A stretch of DNA of 12,702 bases. Origin: GCA-002713455 sp964428745. Its GTDB lineage: Bacteria > Fidelibacterota > Marinisomatia > Marinisomatales > TCS55. The stretch spans positions 1 through 12,702 of the forward strand of contig CAYRYZ010000039.1 in assembly GCA_964428745.1 (NCBI GenBank), written 5' to 3'. The notes under the pieces are model-generated. The model was not told the DNA's origin. It did not search any database and saw only the letters and a program-made list of their open reading frames with translations. Made by a program: the position numbers and the translations under genes. Positions 1-7,247 of the stretch are shown one piece after another (position 1 is the first letter of the stretch; each line of letters starts with the position of its first letter).

Positions 1-140
1 AAATCAAAAAACCAAGTTGGCATTTCAAATTTTGTTGGATTCTTAAGACAACTCAACATGAAAGTGGTCAATAAACCGACAAATGCCATCAATAGATACT
101 TCCGGCAAAGAGCTATGAATTTTAATAATTTATTTTTCAT
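1..140 (-). CDS. Probable lipoprotein, N-terminal fragment (runs off the left edge)
   Basis: An ATG at 140 opens a frame that stays open for 46 codons to the window edge, so only the N-terminus is visible. It begins with a basic stretch (Lys2, Lys4, Lys7, Arg13, Lys14), followed by a hydrophobic core at about residues 16-30 and then Met-Leu-Ser-Cys, with Cys31. This resembles a signal peptidase II signal with an imperfect lipobox (Met at -3). After the Cys the chain reads LKNPTKFEMPTWFFD, a polar then aromatic start of a mature domain. Another in-frame ATG at 89 would give a shorter signal peptide with the same Cys. No clear Shine-Dalgarno precedes either start. The gene lies behind the ahcY terminator, so it probably has its own promoter in 141-207. 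lspA, the peptidase that would process it, is in the same window. The function of the mature protein cannot be judged. Confidence 0.55.
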   Translation of the reverse strand, partial: MKNKLLKFIALCRKYLLMAFVGLLTTFMLSCLKNPTKFEMPTWFFD

Positions 141-207
141 TCGAATAATAAACATCCACTAAATAGGACATTATGGAAATTGAAGTGAATTTGATCCTTT
201 TTGCCAC

Positions 208-241
208 AAAAAAAAAGAGCTCTATAATTAGAGCTCTTTTT
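208..241 (-). terminator. Rho-independent terminator after ahcY
   Basis: A perfect 13-bp inverted repeat (212-224 against 229-241) has a 4-base loop. On the minus strand its stem is followed by a run of nine T (216-208). The core AGAGCTC stem plus U tract sits 22 bp beyond the ahcY stop, where the end of the metK-ahcY transcript is expected. The arms end in A and T runs, so it has some terminator character in the + direction too, but no + strand gene is present. Confidence 0.9.
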
Positions 242-263
242 CATACAAATTGTATTTATATGA

Positions 264-1589
264 TTAATACCGGTATTCTTCAGGTTTAAAGGGTCCTTTC
301 ACCTTAACTCCAATATATTCTGCTTGATCTTCTCTTAACTCGGTTAATTCAACACCTAATTTATCCAAGTGTAACATAGCAACTTTTTCATCCAAATGTT
401 TAGGTAAAACATAGACTTCATTCTTATAACTGTCGCTATTTTTCCAAAGTTCAATTTGAGCCAAAGTTTGATTACTAAATGAATTGCTCATCACAAAAGA
501 AGGGTGACCCGTCGCATTACCTAAATTCACTAGGCGGCCTTCGGCCAAAATAATGATATCTTTGCCCTTAATAGTATATTTATCCACTTGTGGTTTAATT
601 ACATCTTTAGTATCACCATAATTTTCATTTAACCATGCGATATCAATTTCATTATCAAAATGACCAATATTACATACAATTGCCTTATCCTTCATGGCTT
701 CAAAGTGACGTCCCTCTACGATATCTTTATTTCCAGTCGCTGTAACAACAATATCTACTTCTGAGACCACTGTTTCCATTTTCTTTACCTGATAGCCATC
801 CATTGAAGCCTGAAGAGCGCATATTGGATCCACTTCAGTAATTATTACGCGAGCACCAGCACCACGTAGTGATGCAGCAGATCCTTTACCTACATCCCCG
901 TACCCCGCGACTACTGCTACTTTTCCTGCTAACATTATATCTGTTGATCTACGAATTGCATCAACTAATGATTCTTTACATCCATACTTATTATCAAATT
1001 TTGATTTTGTGACAGAATCATTAACATTTATAGCGGGCAGAGGAAGAGTTCCATTTTTTACTCGTTCATGTAGGCGATGAACCCCTGTCGTAGTCTCTTC
1101 CGATAAACCTCTTATACCTTTCACAAGTTCTGGATATTTATCCAATACCATATTGGTCAGATCTCCCCCATCATCTAAAATCATATTTAACGACTCGCCA
1201 TCTTTAAATCCGAATAAAGTTTGTTCAATACACCAATCAAATTCCTCTTCATTCATCCCTTTCCAAGCATAAACTGGGACACCAATTGCAGCAATCGCTG
1301 CAGCTGCATGATCTTGAGTTGAAAAAATGTTGCAGGATGACCAAGTAACCTCTGCTCCAAGTTCAACCAAAGTTTCAATTAATACTGCCGTTTGAATTGT
1401 CATGTGCAAACATCCAGCAATTCGAGCACCTTCCAAAGGTTTAGTAGAAGCATATTCTTGACGTATAGACATAAGTCCTGGCATTTCTGCTTCAGCTAAT
1501 GACATCTCTTTCCTCCCCCAATCTGATAAAGAAATATCTTTAACTTTATAAGGTGATTGCTCAACCTTTTTTGTTTTTGCTAGTTCCAT
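264..1589 (-). CDS. ahcY: Adenosylhomocysteinase (S-adenosyl-L-homocysteine hydrolase)
   Basis: This cytosolic NAD-dependent enzyme splits S-adenosylhomocysteine into adenosine and homocysteine, removing the product inhibitor of methyltransferases. The 441-residue protein is full length for the short bacterial form. The N-terminal substrate domain contains SSCNIFSTQDHAAAAI (84-99), LDDGGDLT (138-145), EETTTG (164-169) and NVNDSVTKSKFDN (188-200). A Rossmann NAD motif GYGDVGKG lies at 229-236, CNIGHFD at 306-312, and the C-terminal end KPEEYRY supplies the conserved Lys and Tyr. Asp140, Glu165, Lys195, Asp199, Cys204 and His310 align with human Asp131, Glu156, Lys186, Asp190, Cys195 and His301 at a constant offset of nine, so the active site is intact. 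The ATG start is 2 bp after the metK stop, with an AAAGGA Shine-Dalgarno inside the end of metK, so the two are surely co-transcribed. Confidence 0.98.
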   Translation of the reverse strand: MELAKTKKVEQSPYKVKDISLSDWGRKEMSLAEAEMPGLMSIRQEYASTKPLEGARIAGCLHMTIQTAVLIETLVELGAEVTWSSCNIFSTQDHAAAAIAAIGVPVYAWKGMNEEEFDWCIEQTLFGFKDGESLNMILDDGGDLTNMVLDKYPELVKGIRGLSEETTTGVHRLHERVKNGTLPLPAINVNDSVTKSKFDNKYGCKESLVDAIRRSTDIMLAGKVAVVAGYGDVGKGSAASLRGAGARVIITEVDPICALQASMDGYQVKKMETVVSEVDIVVTATGNKDIVEGRHFEAMKDKAIVCNIGHFDNEIDIAWLNENYGDTKDVIKPQVDKYTIKGKDIIILAEGRLVNLGNATGHPSFVMSNSFSNQTLAQIELWKNSDSYKNEVYVLPKHLDEKVAMLHLDKLGVELTELREDQAEYIGVKVKGPFKPEEYRY

Positions 1590-1591
1590 AA

Positions 1592-2785
1592 TTATTTCCT
1601 TTCAGAGACTGCAGATTGAATTTCATCAACCTTGTCTGTTTTCTCCCAAGTAAATATATCATTTTCACGACCAAAGTGTCCATTAGCAGCTGTTTTTCTA
1701 TATCTAGGGTGCTTCAAATTTAAATGATTTATAATTTCTCCAGGTTTTAATCTAAAAACTGACTTGGATACTTGAGTTAGTTCCTCATCTGAAATTTTTC
1801 CAGTTCCAAATGATTTCACATAAAATGAGGTTGGCTCAGCAACACCGATACTATACGATAACTGGACCTCGCATTTTGTTGCTACCTCAGCTGCAACAAT
1901 ATTTTTTGCGATATATCGTGCCATATATGCTGCAGAACGATCTACTTTTGATGGATCCTTTCCTGAAAAAGCGCCACCTCCGTGAGGAGCATATCCTCCA
2001 TATGTATCAACGATAATTTTTCGTCCTGTCAACCCTGTATCCGCTTCGGGTCCCCCAAAAACAAAACGCCCTGTACCATTAACTATAAACGACTCATCAT
2101 ACGGAAGACCGCATTCATCTAATACAGGTTTAATTACATGAGTAATGATTTCTTTTTCAACAAAGTCGTGCTCTGCGTTCTCATCACCAAATTTATTTAT
2201 CATATCATCATGTTGAGTTGCAATAACTACCTTAGTAACTGATACAGGTTTGTCATCCTCATAAGCGACTGATACTTGTGATTTACTATCTGGTCTAAGC
2301 CATGATATTGTTCCATTTTTTCGAAGGTCCGTCATACGTTCAACTAAGCGATGTGACAAATGAATTGGAAGAGGCATTAATTCTTTTGTTTCATCACAAG
2401 CAAAACCAAACATGAGACCTTGATCTCCAGCACCTTGCTCTTCATGCAGACCAGAACCTTGATCAACACCTTGAGCAATTTCCGGGCTTTGTTCATCTAG
2501 CATAGATATAACTTTAACTTCTTTATTATCCATGCCATAGGCTTTATCAGTATACCCTATTTCCTCTAAAGTATTTTTTACTATTTTTTCAACATCTATA
2601 ACACCATTAGACCTCACCTCTCCTGAAACAATGACAGTTCCAGTAGTGGCCATGGTTTCACAGGCAACGTGCGATTCGGGATCCTGCGATAGAAGATTAT
2701 CTAAAACAGCATCTGAAATAGCATCGCAAACTTTGTCAGGATGTCCTTCAGAAACAGATTCAGAAGTAAAAATATATTTACTCAT
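1592..2785 (-). CDS. metK: S-adenosylmethionine synthetase (methionine adenosyltransferase)
   Basis: It makes S-adenosylmethionine from methionine and ATP in the cytosol, supplying methyl groups for RNA, protein and lipid modification. The 397-residue protein is slightly longer than the E. coli enzyme (384). It starts with the ATP-site motif SEGHPDK (12-18), whose His15 is catalytic. Both family signatures are present: GAGDQGLMFGFA (118-129) and the phosphate-binding segment GGGAFSGKDPSKVDRSAAY (269-287). The C-terminal domain ends with the usual TAANGHFGR region (365-373). The ATG at 2785 is preceded by GAAGG about 10 bases upstream. ahcY follows after 2 bp, so synthesis of SAM and removal of its spent product SAH are expressed together. 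The 92-bp upstream gap holds a hairpin but nothing that I recognise as a SAM or SAH riboswitch. Confidence 0.98.
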   Translation of the reverse strand: MSKYIFTSESVSEGHPDKVCDAISDAVLDNLLSQDPESHVACETMATTGTVIVSGEVRSNGVIDVEKIVKNTLEEIGYTDKAYGMDNKEVKVISMLDEQSPEIAQGVDQGSGLHEEQGAGDQGLMFGFACDETKELMPLPIHLSHRLVERMTDLRKNGTISWLRPDSKSQVSVAYEDDKPVSVTKVVIATQHDDMINKFGDENAEHDFVEKEIITHVIKPVLDECGLPYDESFIVNGTGRFVFGGPEADTGLTGRKIIVDTYGGYAPHGGGAFSGKDPSKVDRSAAYMARYIAKNIVAAEVATKCEVQLSYSIGVAEPTSFYVKSFGTGKISDEELTQVSKSVFRLKPGEIINHLNLKHPRYRKTAANGHFGRENDIFTWEKTDKVDEIQSAVSERK

Positions 2786-2826
2786 TTATTAATGCCTTCA
2801 TTACTTATGTTTATTGATTTAATTAA

Positions 2827-2846
2827 AGCTTCGAATTTACGAAGCT
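2827..2846 (-). terminator. Hairpin between pckA and metK, possible weak terminator
   Basis: A 7-bp perfect inverted repeat (AGCTTCG, 2827-2833, against CGAAGCT, 2840-2846) with a 6-base loop lies 31 bp beyond the pckA stop. On the minus strand it is followed by TTTAATTAAAT, a broken T tract. It could be a weak terminator of the upstream operon, or a structured part of the metK leader. The short stem and imperfect T run keep this tentative. Confidence 0.4.
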
Positions 2847-2877
2847 AATTCTATTCTATAAAAAATGATTTATTTAA

Positions 2878-4491
2878 CTAATGTGATGGGCCTGCATCTC
2901 GTATTTTACTATCCCCCAAATCATATTGATCAAAGTTATTTTGAAATTTCGCTACTAAATCTTTAGCAATTTGATGATACTCATTTTCATCATCCCAAAT
3001 TTTAGATGGAACTAATAGAGCTGGATCAATATCACCTAATCTTTCAGGTACCATTACACCAAAATAAGGGTCTTTTTCACATTTTGAATCATTAATGCTT
3101 CCATCAAGAATTGCATAAATAATAGATCGAGTTACTGGTAAAGAAATTCTCTTTGCACCTGATTGTGCACTTGCACCTACCCATCCTGTATTTACTAAGT
3201 ATGCGGGGACATGATGCTTATTCATTTTTTCTCTTAATAATTCAGCATATCGAAGTGGGTGTAAGGTTAGAAACGGTCCGCCAAAACATGGAGAAAAAGT
3301 AGCTGTTGGTTCTGTTACACCTCTTTCTGTACCTGCTACTTTAGCCGTATATCCACTAATAAAATGATACATAGCTTGCTCAGGAGTTAATTTGGCAACT
3401 GGTGGCAGAATACCATATGCATCACATGTTAAAAATATTATCGTTTTGGGATGACTTGAGATAGCGGGCTCACCTTTACCGTAAACTGAATTATCTATAT
3501 AATTCAACGGGTAAGATACTCTTGTATTTTCCGTTTTAGAACCATTGTCATAATCCACTTTCAGAGTATCCTGGTCAAAAACTACATTTTCGAGTAATGC
3601 TCCACGACGAATCGCATTATATATATCTGGTTCATTCTCAGGATCTAAATTAATGGTTTTAGCATAGCAACCCCCTTCAAAATTGAAAATGCCATCATTT
3701 GACCATCCATGCTCATCGTCTCCAATTAGAGGTCGTTTTGGATCTGTTGAAAGTGTTGTTTTACCTGTACCACTTAATCCAAAGAATATGGCTGCATTAT
3801 CTCCATTTTCATCTACATTAGCTGAACAATGCATCGATAATACTCCCCTTAGAGGTAAAAGGTAGTGAAGAACAGAAAAAATACCTTTCTTCATTTCTCC
3901 TCCATATTCTGTTCCACCGATAATAGCAATTCGTTTACCTATATGAAAAATAATGAAAGTCTCAGAATTCATACCGTGCTTTTTAAACTCTTCGTTAAAA
4001 ACACTCGAAGCATTAATTATGGTAAAATCTGGAGAAAAGTTCTCTAATTGTTCTAATTCAGGACGTATAAACATATTATGGACAAAATGAGCTTGCCATG
4101 CCCTTTTAGCTAAGATTCTAACGTTGATACTATAATTAGGATCAAACCCTGCAAAACCATCAAACAAATATGTTTTTGAATGATCTGAATTATAGTAATT
4201 AATTACTTTTTCATATAATTCATCAAATATTTGTTCATCTAATTTTTGATTAACAGGACCCCACCATAATTTATCGGTTGATGAAGGTTCATCTACTATA
4301 TATTTATCCTTTGGCGAACGTCCAGTGTATTTACCGGTATCAACTATACTGGCTCCATTTGCCCCTACAACTCCTTCATTATTTGCTACTGTTTCTTCTA
4401 TTAAATCATCTATAGATAAATTGCGATGCACCTGACTCAATCCAGTTAATCCCAAAACATCTAATCCTAATTCTTTTCCACTAATGGTCAT
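2878..4491 (-). CDS. pckA: Phosphoenolpyruvate carboxykinase (ATP)
   Basis: It converts oxaloacetate and ATP to phosphoenolpyruvate, ADP and CO2. This is the entry step of gluconeogenesis, or an anaplerotic step when run in reverse. The 537-residue length matches the ATP-dependent family (about 530-540), not the larger GTP enzymes. Visible motifs are TGRSPKDK with the substrate Arg58, the KKGIFS segment (201-206) with its metal-site lysine, His221, the kinase 1a P-loop GLSGTGKTT (238-246), the metal-binding IGDDEHGW (256-263) with Asp258/Asp259, TRVSYPL with Arg324, and the adenine-site region GVTEPTATFSPCFGGPF (391-407). The catalytic set is therefore complete. The ATG at 4491 lies 9 bp after the xerC stop and has the best ribosome site in the window (AGGAG, six bases away). 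It is probably the last gene of the ileS-led run, unless the hairpin at 2827-2846 lets transcription continue into metK. Confidence 0.98.
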   Translation of the reverse strand: MTISGKELGLDVLGLTGLSQVHRNLSIDDLIEETVANNEGVVGANGASIVDTGKYTGRSPKDKYIVDEPSSTDKLWWGPVNQKLDEQIFDELYEKVINYYNSDHSKTYLFDGFAGFDPNYSINVRILAKRAWQAHFVHNMFIRPELEQLENFSPDFTIINASSVFNEEFKKHGMNSETFIIFHIGKRIAIIGGTEYGGEMKKGIFSVLHYLLPLRGVLSMHCSANVDENGDNAAIFFGLSGTGKTTLSTDPKRPLIGDDEHGWSNDGIFNFEGGCYAKTINLDPENEPDIYNAIRRGALLENVVFDQDTLKVDYDNGSKTENTRVSYPLNYIDNSVYGKGEPAISSHPKTIIFLTCDAYGILPPVAKLTPEQAMYHFISGYTAKVAGTERGVTEPTATFSPCFGGPFLTLHPLRYAELLREKMNKHHVPAYLVNTGWVGASAQSGAKRISLPVTRSIIYAILDGSINDSKCEKDPYFGVMVPERLGDIDPALLVPSKIWDDENEYHQIAKDLVAKFQNNFDQYDLGDSKIRDAGPSH

Positions 4492-4497
4492 TTTTTT

Positions 4498-4502
4498 CTC
4501 CT
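4498..4502 (-). promoter_or_regulatory. Shine-Dalgarno site of pckA
   Basis: AGGAG on the minus strand, six A residues before the ATG at 4491. It overlaps the xerC TAG stop at 4501-4503. Its strength contrasts with the starts of xerC, rluD and lspA, which have little or none and seem to rely on coupling. pckA may thus be translated at its own, higher rate within the same message. Confidence 0.75.
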
Positions 4503-5418
4503 ATTTCCCATGAGGGTGCGCTTGAGCATGAATTTTCTTCATTCTCTCTGGCTTTATATGTGTATAGATTTGAGTAGATGACAAGCTACTATGACCTAAC
4601 AATTCTTGAACTGACCTAATATCTGCACCTCTATCAATCATATGAGTTGCAAAAGAATGCCGCAAAATATGAGGGCCCAAACCTTCGCCTTCAGCTACTA
4701 ATTTAATATAATTTCTTATTCTCCGTTTAATAGTACTATATGCAACTGGTTGCTCTTTTGAATTAGCAAATAATGGTGAATTCCCCAAACCGGAATGGAT
4801 TGAGAATCCTCGAGTTTTCAAATATTTATCTATCCAATTTTTTGCCTCAGTACCAAAAGGAATTATTCTTTCTTTACTACCCTTCCCCAAAACTCGAACT
4901 GTATAATTTTCTATGCCATTTTTATTCTTATTAATTGTTATTGATGAAAGATCAAGGTTAGCCAATTCACTTAACCTAATTCCAGTTGAATAAAATAATT
5001 CAAGTATAGAACGATCTCTGATTCCCTTGTCTGTCTTTGTATTTGGGATTTTCATTAACTTATCAATCACTTTAATATCTACAAAATTTGGTAATTTTTT
5101 TACTACCTTTGGGGTTTTGATATTTATCGTAGGATTGTAATTAATTTGTTCTGAACTAATCAAATATTTGAATAAAGATTTAATCGAGGCTAATCGCCTA
5201 GCAATAGTTTTAGCTTTATAATCTTTATCAAATTCATCGGATAAAAAGTCATAGATCATTTCCCTATCGATTTGACTAAGCTCAAGCAAAGATTTTGGAA
5301 GTGAAGTAAAAAAGCGACCCAAATCATTACGATAAGCAGTAATTGTATGATAAGAAAACCCTCTTTCTTTCTTTAAATAATCATAAAACCCATCCATAAT
5401 TAATTCAATATTATTCAT
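4501..5418 (-). CDS. xerC: Tyrosine site-specific recombinase, XerC/XerD family
   Basis: Predicted to resolve chromosome dimers at dif during division. The 305-residue length and two-domain layout are typical of Xer. An N-terminal SAM-like core-binding domain (about 1-90, with YLKKERGFSYHTITAYRNDL at 14-33) is followed by the catalytic domain (about 108-300). The full catalytic set is visible: Arg148 (TGIRLSEL), Lys179 (GKGSKERIIPF), His250 and Arg253 (HILRHSFATH), His276 (LLGHSS) and the nucleophile Tyr285 (IYTH). The C-terminal tail ending in AHPHGK resembles XerC/XerD rather than a phage integrase. I cannot decide between XerC, XerD and a single-Xer system, so the symbol is provisional. 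The ATG at 5418 lies inside the end of the rluD-like gene (8-bp overlap) without a clear Shine-Dalgarno, which suggests translational coupling. No att site or cargo is nearby, so it looks resident rather than mobile. Confidence 0.92.
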   Translation of the reverse strand: MNNIELIMDGFYDYLKKERGFSYHTITAYRNDLGRFFTSLPKSLLELSQIDREMIYDFLSDEFDKDYKAKTIARRLASIKSLFKYLISSEQINYNPTINIKTPKVVKKLPNFVDIKVIDKLMKIPNTKTDKGIRDRSILELFYSTGIRLSELANLDLSSITINKNKNGIENYTVRVLGKGSKERIIPFGTEAKNWIDKYLKTRGFSIHSGLGNSPLFANSKEQPVAYSTIKRRIRNYIKLVAEGEGLGPHILRHSFATHMIDRGADIRSVQELLGHSSLSSTQIYTHIKPERMKKIHAQAHPHGK

Positions 5419-6379
5419 TAATAACTTTTAAATCATTTTGTAATAATAAAATCTCTGAAGGGATAGGTGCTTTTATAGAAAACTCTTTATTTAAGACGGG
5501 GTGAAAAAAAGTGATTTTTTTTGAATGTAATGCGTGGCGCTTAAAAAACTTTATGGACTGAATAAGTTTTTTTGATATTTCTGGGATGAATCCTTTTGTC
5601 TTATTCTCACCCCCACCATATTTAGTATCTCCGAAAATTGGATAATTTTTGCTTGAGGAATGAACTCGTATTTGGTGGGTACGACCAGTTTTAGGATAGA
5701 AAACAACTTCGCTAGTATAAACTCCAGATTTTATTACTTTAAAAAAGGTAATAGCTTCCCGTCCATTATTATTGATTTGATAAGAAGTGGGGTCTGTTCT
5801 TTTCCGTTTAATATTATCTATTATCTCTCCTTCTTCTTGATCCCAGTTACCCCATGTAATTCCAAAATATTCCTTCATTATTTCTCTTTTTTCAAACTGA
5901 GTAGCTAATGCAGAATGGGTCGAATTATCTTTTGCTACTAAAATTACTCCAGAAGTATCTTTATCTAATCGATGCACTATCCCTGGTCTCATCAATCCAT
6001 TATAATCTGATAATTTGTTAAAATGATTTCTTAATCCATTAGCTAAAGTCCCATTGGGTTGTCCTGCTCCAGGATGGACAAGCAAGCCAGAAGGTTTATT
6101 AATTGCAACGATATGATCATCTTCATAAAGTATATTGAGGTTCAAATCTTCAGGTTCAAGTTTATCTTCAACACTATCTTGCTGTGGAATAGAATAAGTT
6201 ATTATATCAGAACCTTCTAATATTGAACTTGGCTTCACTAATGATTCATTTACTTGAACAAATCCATCTAAAATAATTTGTTTTATTTGAGTGCGACTCA
6301 AGTTTGAAATATGATTTGACAAAAATTTATCTAATCGAATATTCTCATTTCCATTGGCTGAAAGAGTTATTTTATTCAT
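5411..6379 (-). CDS. rluD: RluA-family rRNA pseudouridine synthase (RluD-like)
   Basis: Predicted to isomerise uridines to pseudouridine in 23S rRNA. The 322 residues comprise an N-terminal S4 RNA-binding domain (about 14-62, beginning RLDKFLSNHI) and the RluA catalytic domain (about 84-310). The signature HRLDKDTSG lies at 136-144, with Asp139 as the catalytic nucleophile, and the second conserved block GRTHQIRVH lies at 232-240. An S4 domain plus this length fits RluD/RluC rather than the short RluA. RluD is preferred because this gene commonly sits beside lspA in bacteria, but target positions cannot be read from the sequence. The ATG at 6379 overlaps the lspA stop as ATGA, and the 3' end overlaps xerC by 8 bp, so it is an internal member of a tightly coupled operon. 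Confidence 0.93.
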   Translation of the reverse strand: MNKITLSANGNENIRLDKFLSNHISNLSRTQIKQIILDGFVQVNESLVKPSSILEGSDIITYSIPQQDSVEDKLEPEDLNLNILYEDDHIVAINKPSGLLVHPGAGQPNGTLANGLRNHFNKLSDYNGLMRPGIVHRLDKDTSGVILVAKDNSTHSALATQFEKREIMKEYFGITWGNWDQEEGEIIDNIKRKRTDPTSYQINNNGREAITFFKVIKSGVYTSEVVFYPKTGRTHQIRVHSSSKNYPIFGDTKYGGGENKTKGFIPEISKKLIQSIKFFKRHALHSKKITFFHPVLNKEFSIKAPIPSEILLLQNDLKVINE

Positions 6380-6846
6380 TCGATACTGATATTACGTTTT
6401 TTCTCTAAAACAATTGAATCATATAATATGATTCCCATACCTATCGTGACAAAAGAATCAGCCAAATTAAAAACATACCAATGTAAATCACCTATCATAA
6501 AATCCAGGAAATCCACCACTTCTCCCAAAAATAATCTATCTATAAGATTTCCAATCGCTCCTGCCAGGATAAGCCCTATGCCAGATCTAATAACAATACC
6601 TTCTTCTTTAATTGTCCAAAGATACCAGAACAACATTATAGTAAAAATAATTGAAATCCCGGAAAATATATATATACCAAATGGAAAATTAATGCCAAAG
6701 GCCATACCATCATTAGTGATATAAGTTATATGAAAAAACCCAGGTATAACTGTAATTGATTCATATAAAGTCATTGTAGAGCGAATTACAGTTTTTGATA
6801 TCTGGTCTGCAAACACCATTATAGCGCTGGCAAACAAAATTTTCAT
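6376..6846 (-). CDS. lspA: Lipoprotein signal peptidase (signal peptidase II)
   Basis: This inner-membrane aspartic peptidase cleaves signal peptides from diacylated prolipoproteins before the lipid-bearing Cys. The 156-residue protein has the usual four hydrophobic segments (about 2-21, 56-78, 87-104 and 130-147). Conserved blocks are ADQISKTVI (13-21), TNDGMAFG (44-51, the usual NxGxAFG), GNLIDR (99-104), VVDFLDF with Asp112, and FNLADS with Asp130. Asp112 and Asp130 match the catalytic pair of characterised LspA. The protein starts unusually close to the first membrane segment, with a two-residue lead. The ATG at 6846 overlaps the stop of the DksA-like gene as ATGA, and the gene ends in another ATGA overlap with the rluD-like gene. 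The putative lipoprotein at the left edge would be a substrate. Confidence 0.96.
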   Translation of the reverse strand: MKILFASAIMVFADQISKTVIRSTMTLYESITVIPGFFHITYITNDGMAFGINFPFGIYIFSGISIIFTIMLFWYLWTIKEEGIVIRSGIGLILAGAIGNLIDRLFLGEVVDFLDFMIGDLHWYVFNLADSFVTIGMGIILYDSIVLEKKRNISIE

Positions 6847-7235
6847 GTTAAACCAAGCTTTTCTTTTTCTTTACAACCAACGCACTTTGTTGCATTTGGA
6901 ACTTCCATCATTCTTTCTTCTGGTATCAGATCATCACAAATCTTACAAACACCAAATGTTCCTTCTGCAATCCTTTCTAATGCGATCTCTAAATTCTTAT
7001 AATAGTCACTCCCGCGATTCATCAGCATGAAATTTTTCTCTTGTTCATGAGAATCAGTCCCAGCATCAGCCATATGTACGCTATATATTGAATCAGGGGT
7101 TACTCCACCCTGCTTATTTGAAGCCGGTCCCAAACCTTCCTTTATTGTATCAACTTCATTTGACACTGAACCCATTTTTTGTTCTATCTCTTTTTTAAAT
7201 TTTTGGAGTTTTGTTTTAGAATATTGATTAGCCAT
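6843..7235 (-). CDS. TraR/DksA-family C4 zinc-finger protein
   Basis: A 130-residue protein with a charged, probably coiled-coil N-terminal half (SKTKLQKFKKEIEQKMGS) and a C-terminal four-cysteine zinc finger (Cys97, Cys100, Cys118, Cys121). The preceding IAEGTFGVCKIC is typical of the TraR/DksA family. DksA relatives enter the RNA polymerase secondary channel and, often with ppGpp, adjust transcription of rRNA and biosynthetic genes. The acidic region at the presumed coiled-coil tip reads MADAGTDSHEQE (55-66), which differs in spacing from the E. coli DksA DxxDxA tip, so exact function is uncertain. The frame extends upstream to a TTG at 7250, but the ATG at 7235 is preferred: AAAGGGG lies five bases before it, and the longer form would overlap the ileS stop. 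It lies 11 bp after ileS and overlaps lspA by 4 bp. Confidence 0.9.
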   Translation of the reverse strand: MANQYSKTKLQKFKKEIEQKMGSVSNEVDTIKEGLGPASNKQGGVTPDSIYSVHMADAGTDSHEQEKNFMLMNRGSDYYKNLEIALERIAEGTFGVCKICDDLIPEERMMEVPNATKCVGCKEKEKLGLT

Positions 7236-7240
7236 AACTA

Positions 7241-7247
7241 CCCCTTT
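7241..7247 (-). promoter_or_regulatory. Shine-Dalgarno site that fixes the DksA-like start
   Basis: AAAGGGG on the minus strand, five bases before the ATG at 7235. The alternative TTG at 7250 lies upstream of this site and has no ribosome site of its own, so the site selects the ATG. Confidence 0.7.

Noticed and set aside
1810..2016. Plus-strand open frame of 68 codons inside metK
   Set aside because: It lies antisense to a fully conserved metK with both signatures; the translation has no recognisable motif and no ribosome site was found.
2786..2877. SAM or SAH riboswitch before metK
   Set aside because: The gap is only 92 bp and contains one simple 7-bp hairpin; I see no multi-helix architecture or conserved core of a known class.
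3683..4047. Two adjoining plus-strand open frames inside pckA
   Set aside because: They are antisense to the P-loop and flanking regions of a complete PEPCK, and the translations look like reverse-strand artefacts.
4501..5418. Tyrosine recombinase as a sign of an integrated mobile element
   Set aside because: It is embedded in a coupled housekeeping operon, has a Xer-type tail and length, and there are no att repeats, tRNA gene or cargo genes nearby.
5660..5908. Plus-strand open frame with hydrophobic residues inside the rluD-like gene
   Set aside because: It is antisense to the conserved pseudouridine synthase domain; the hydrophobicity comes from the AT-rich complementary strand.
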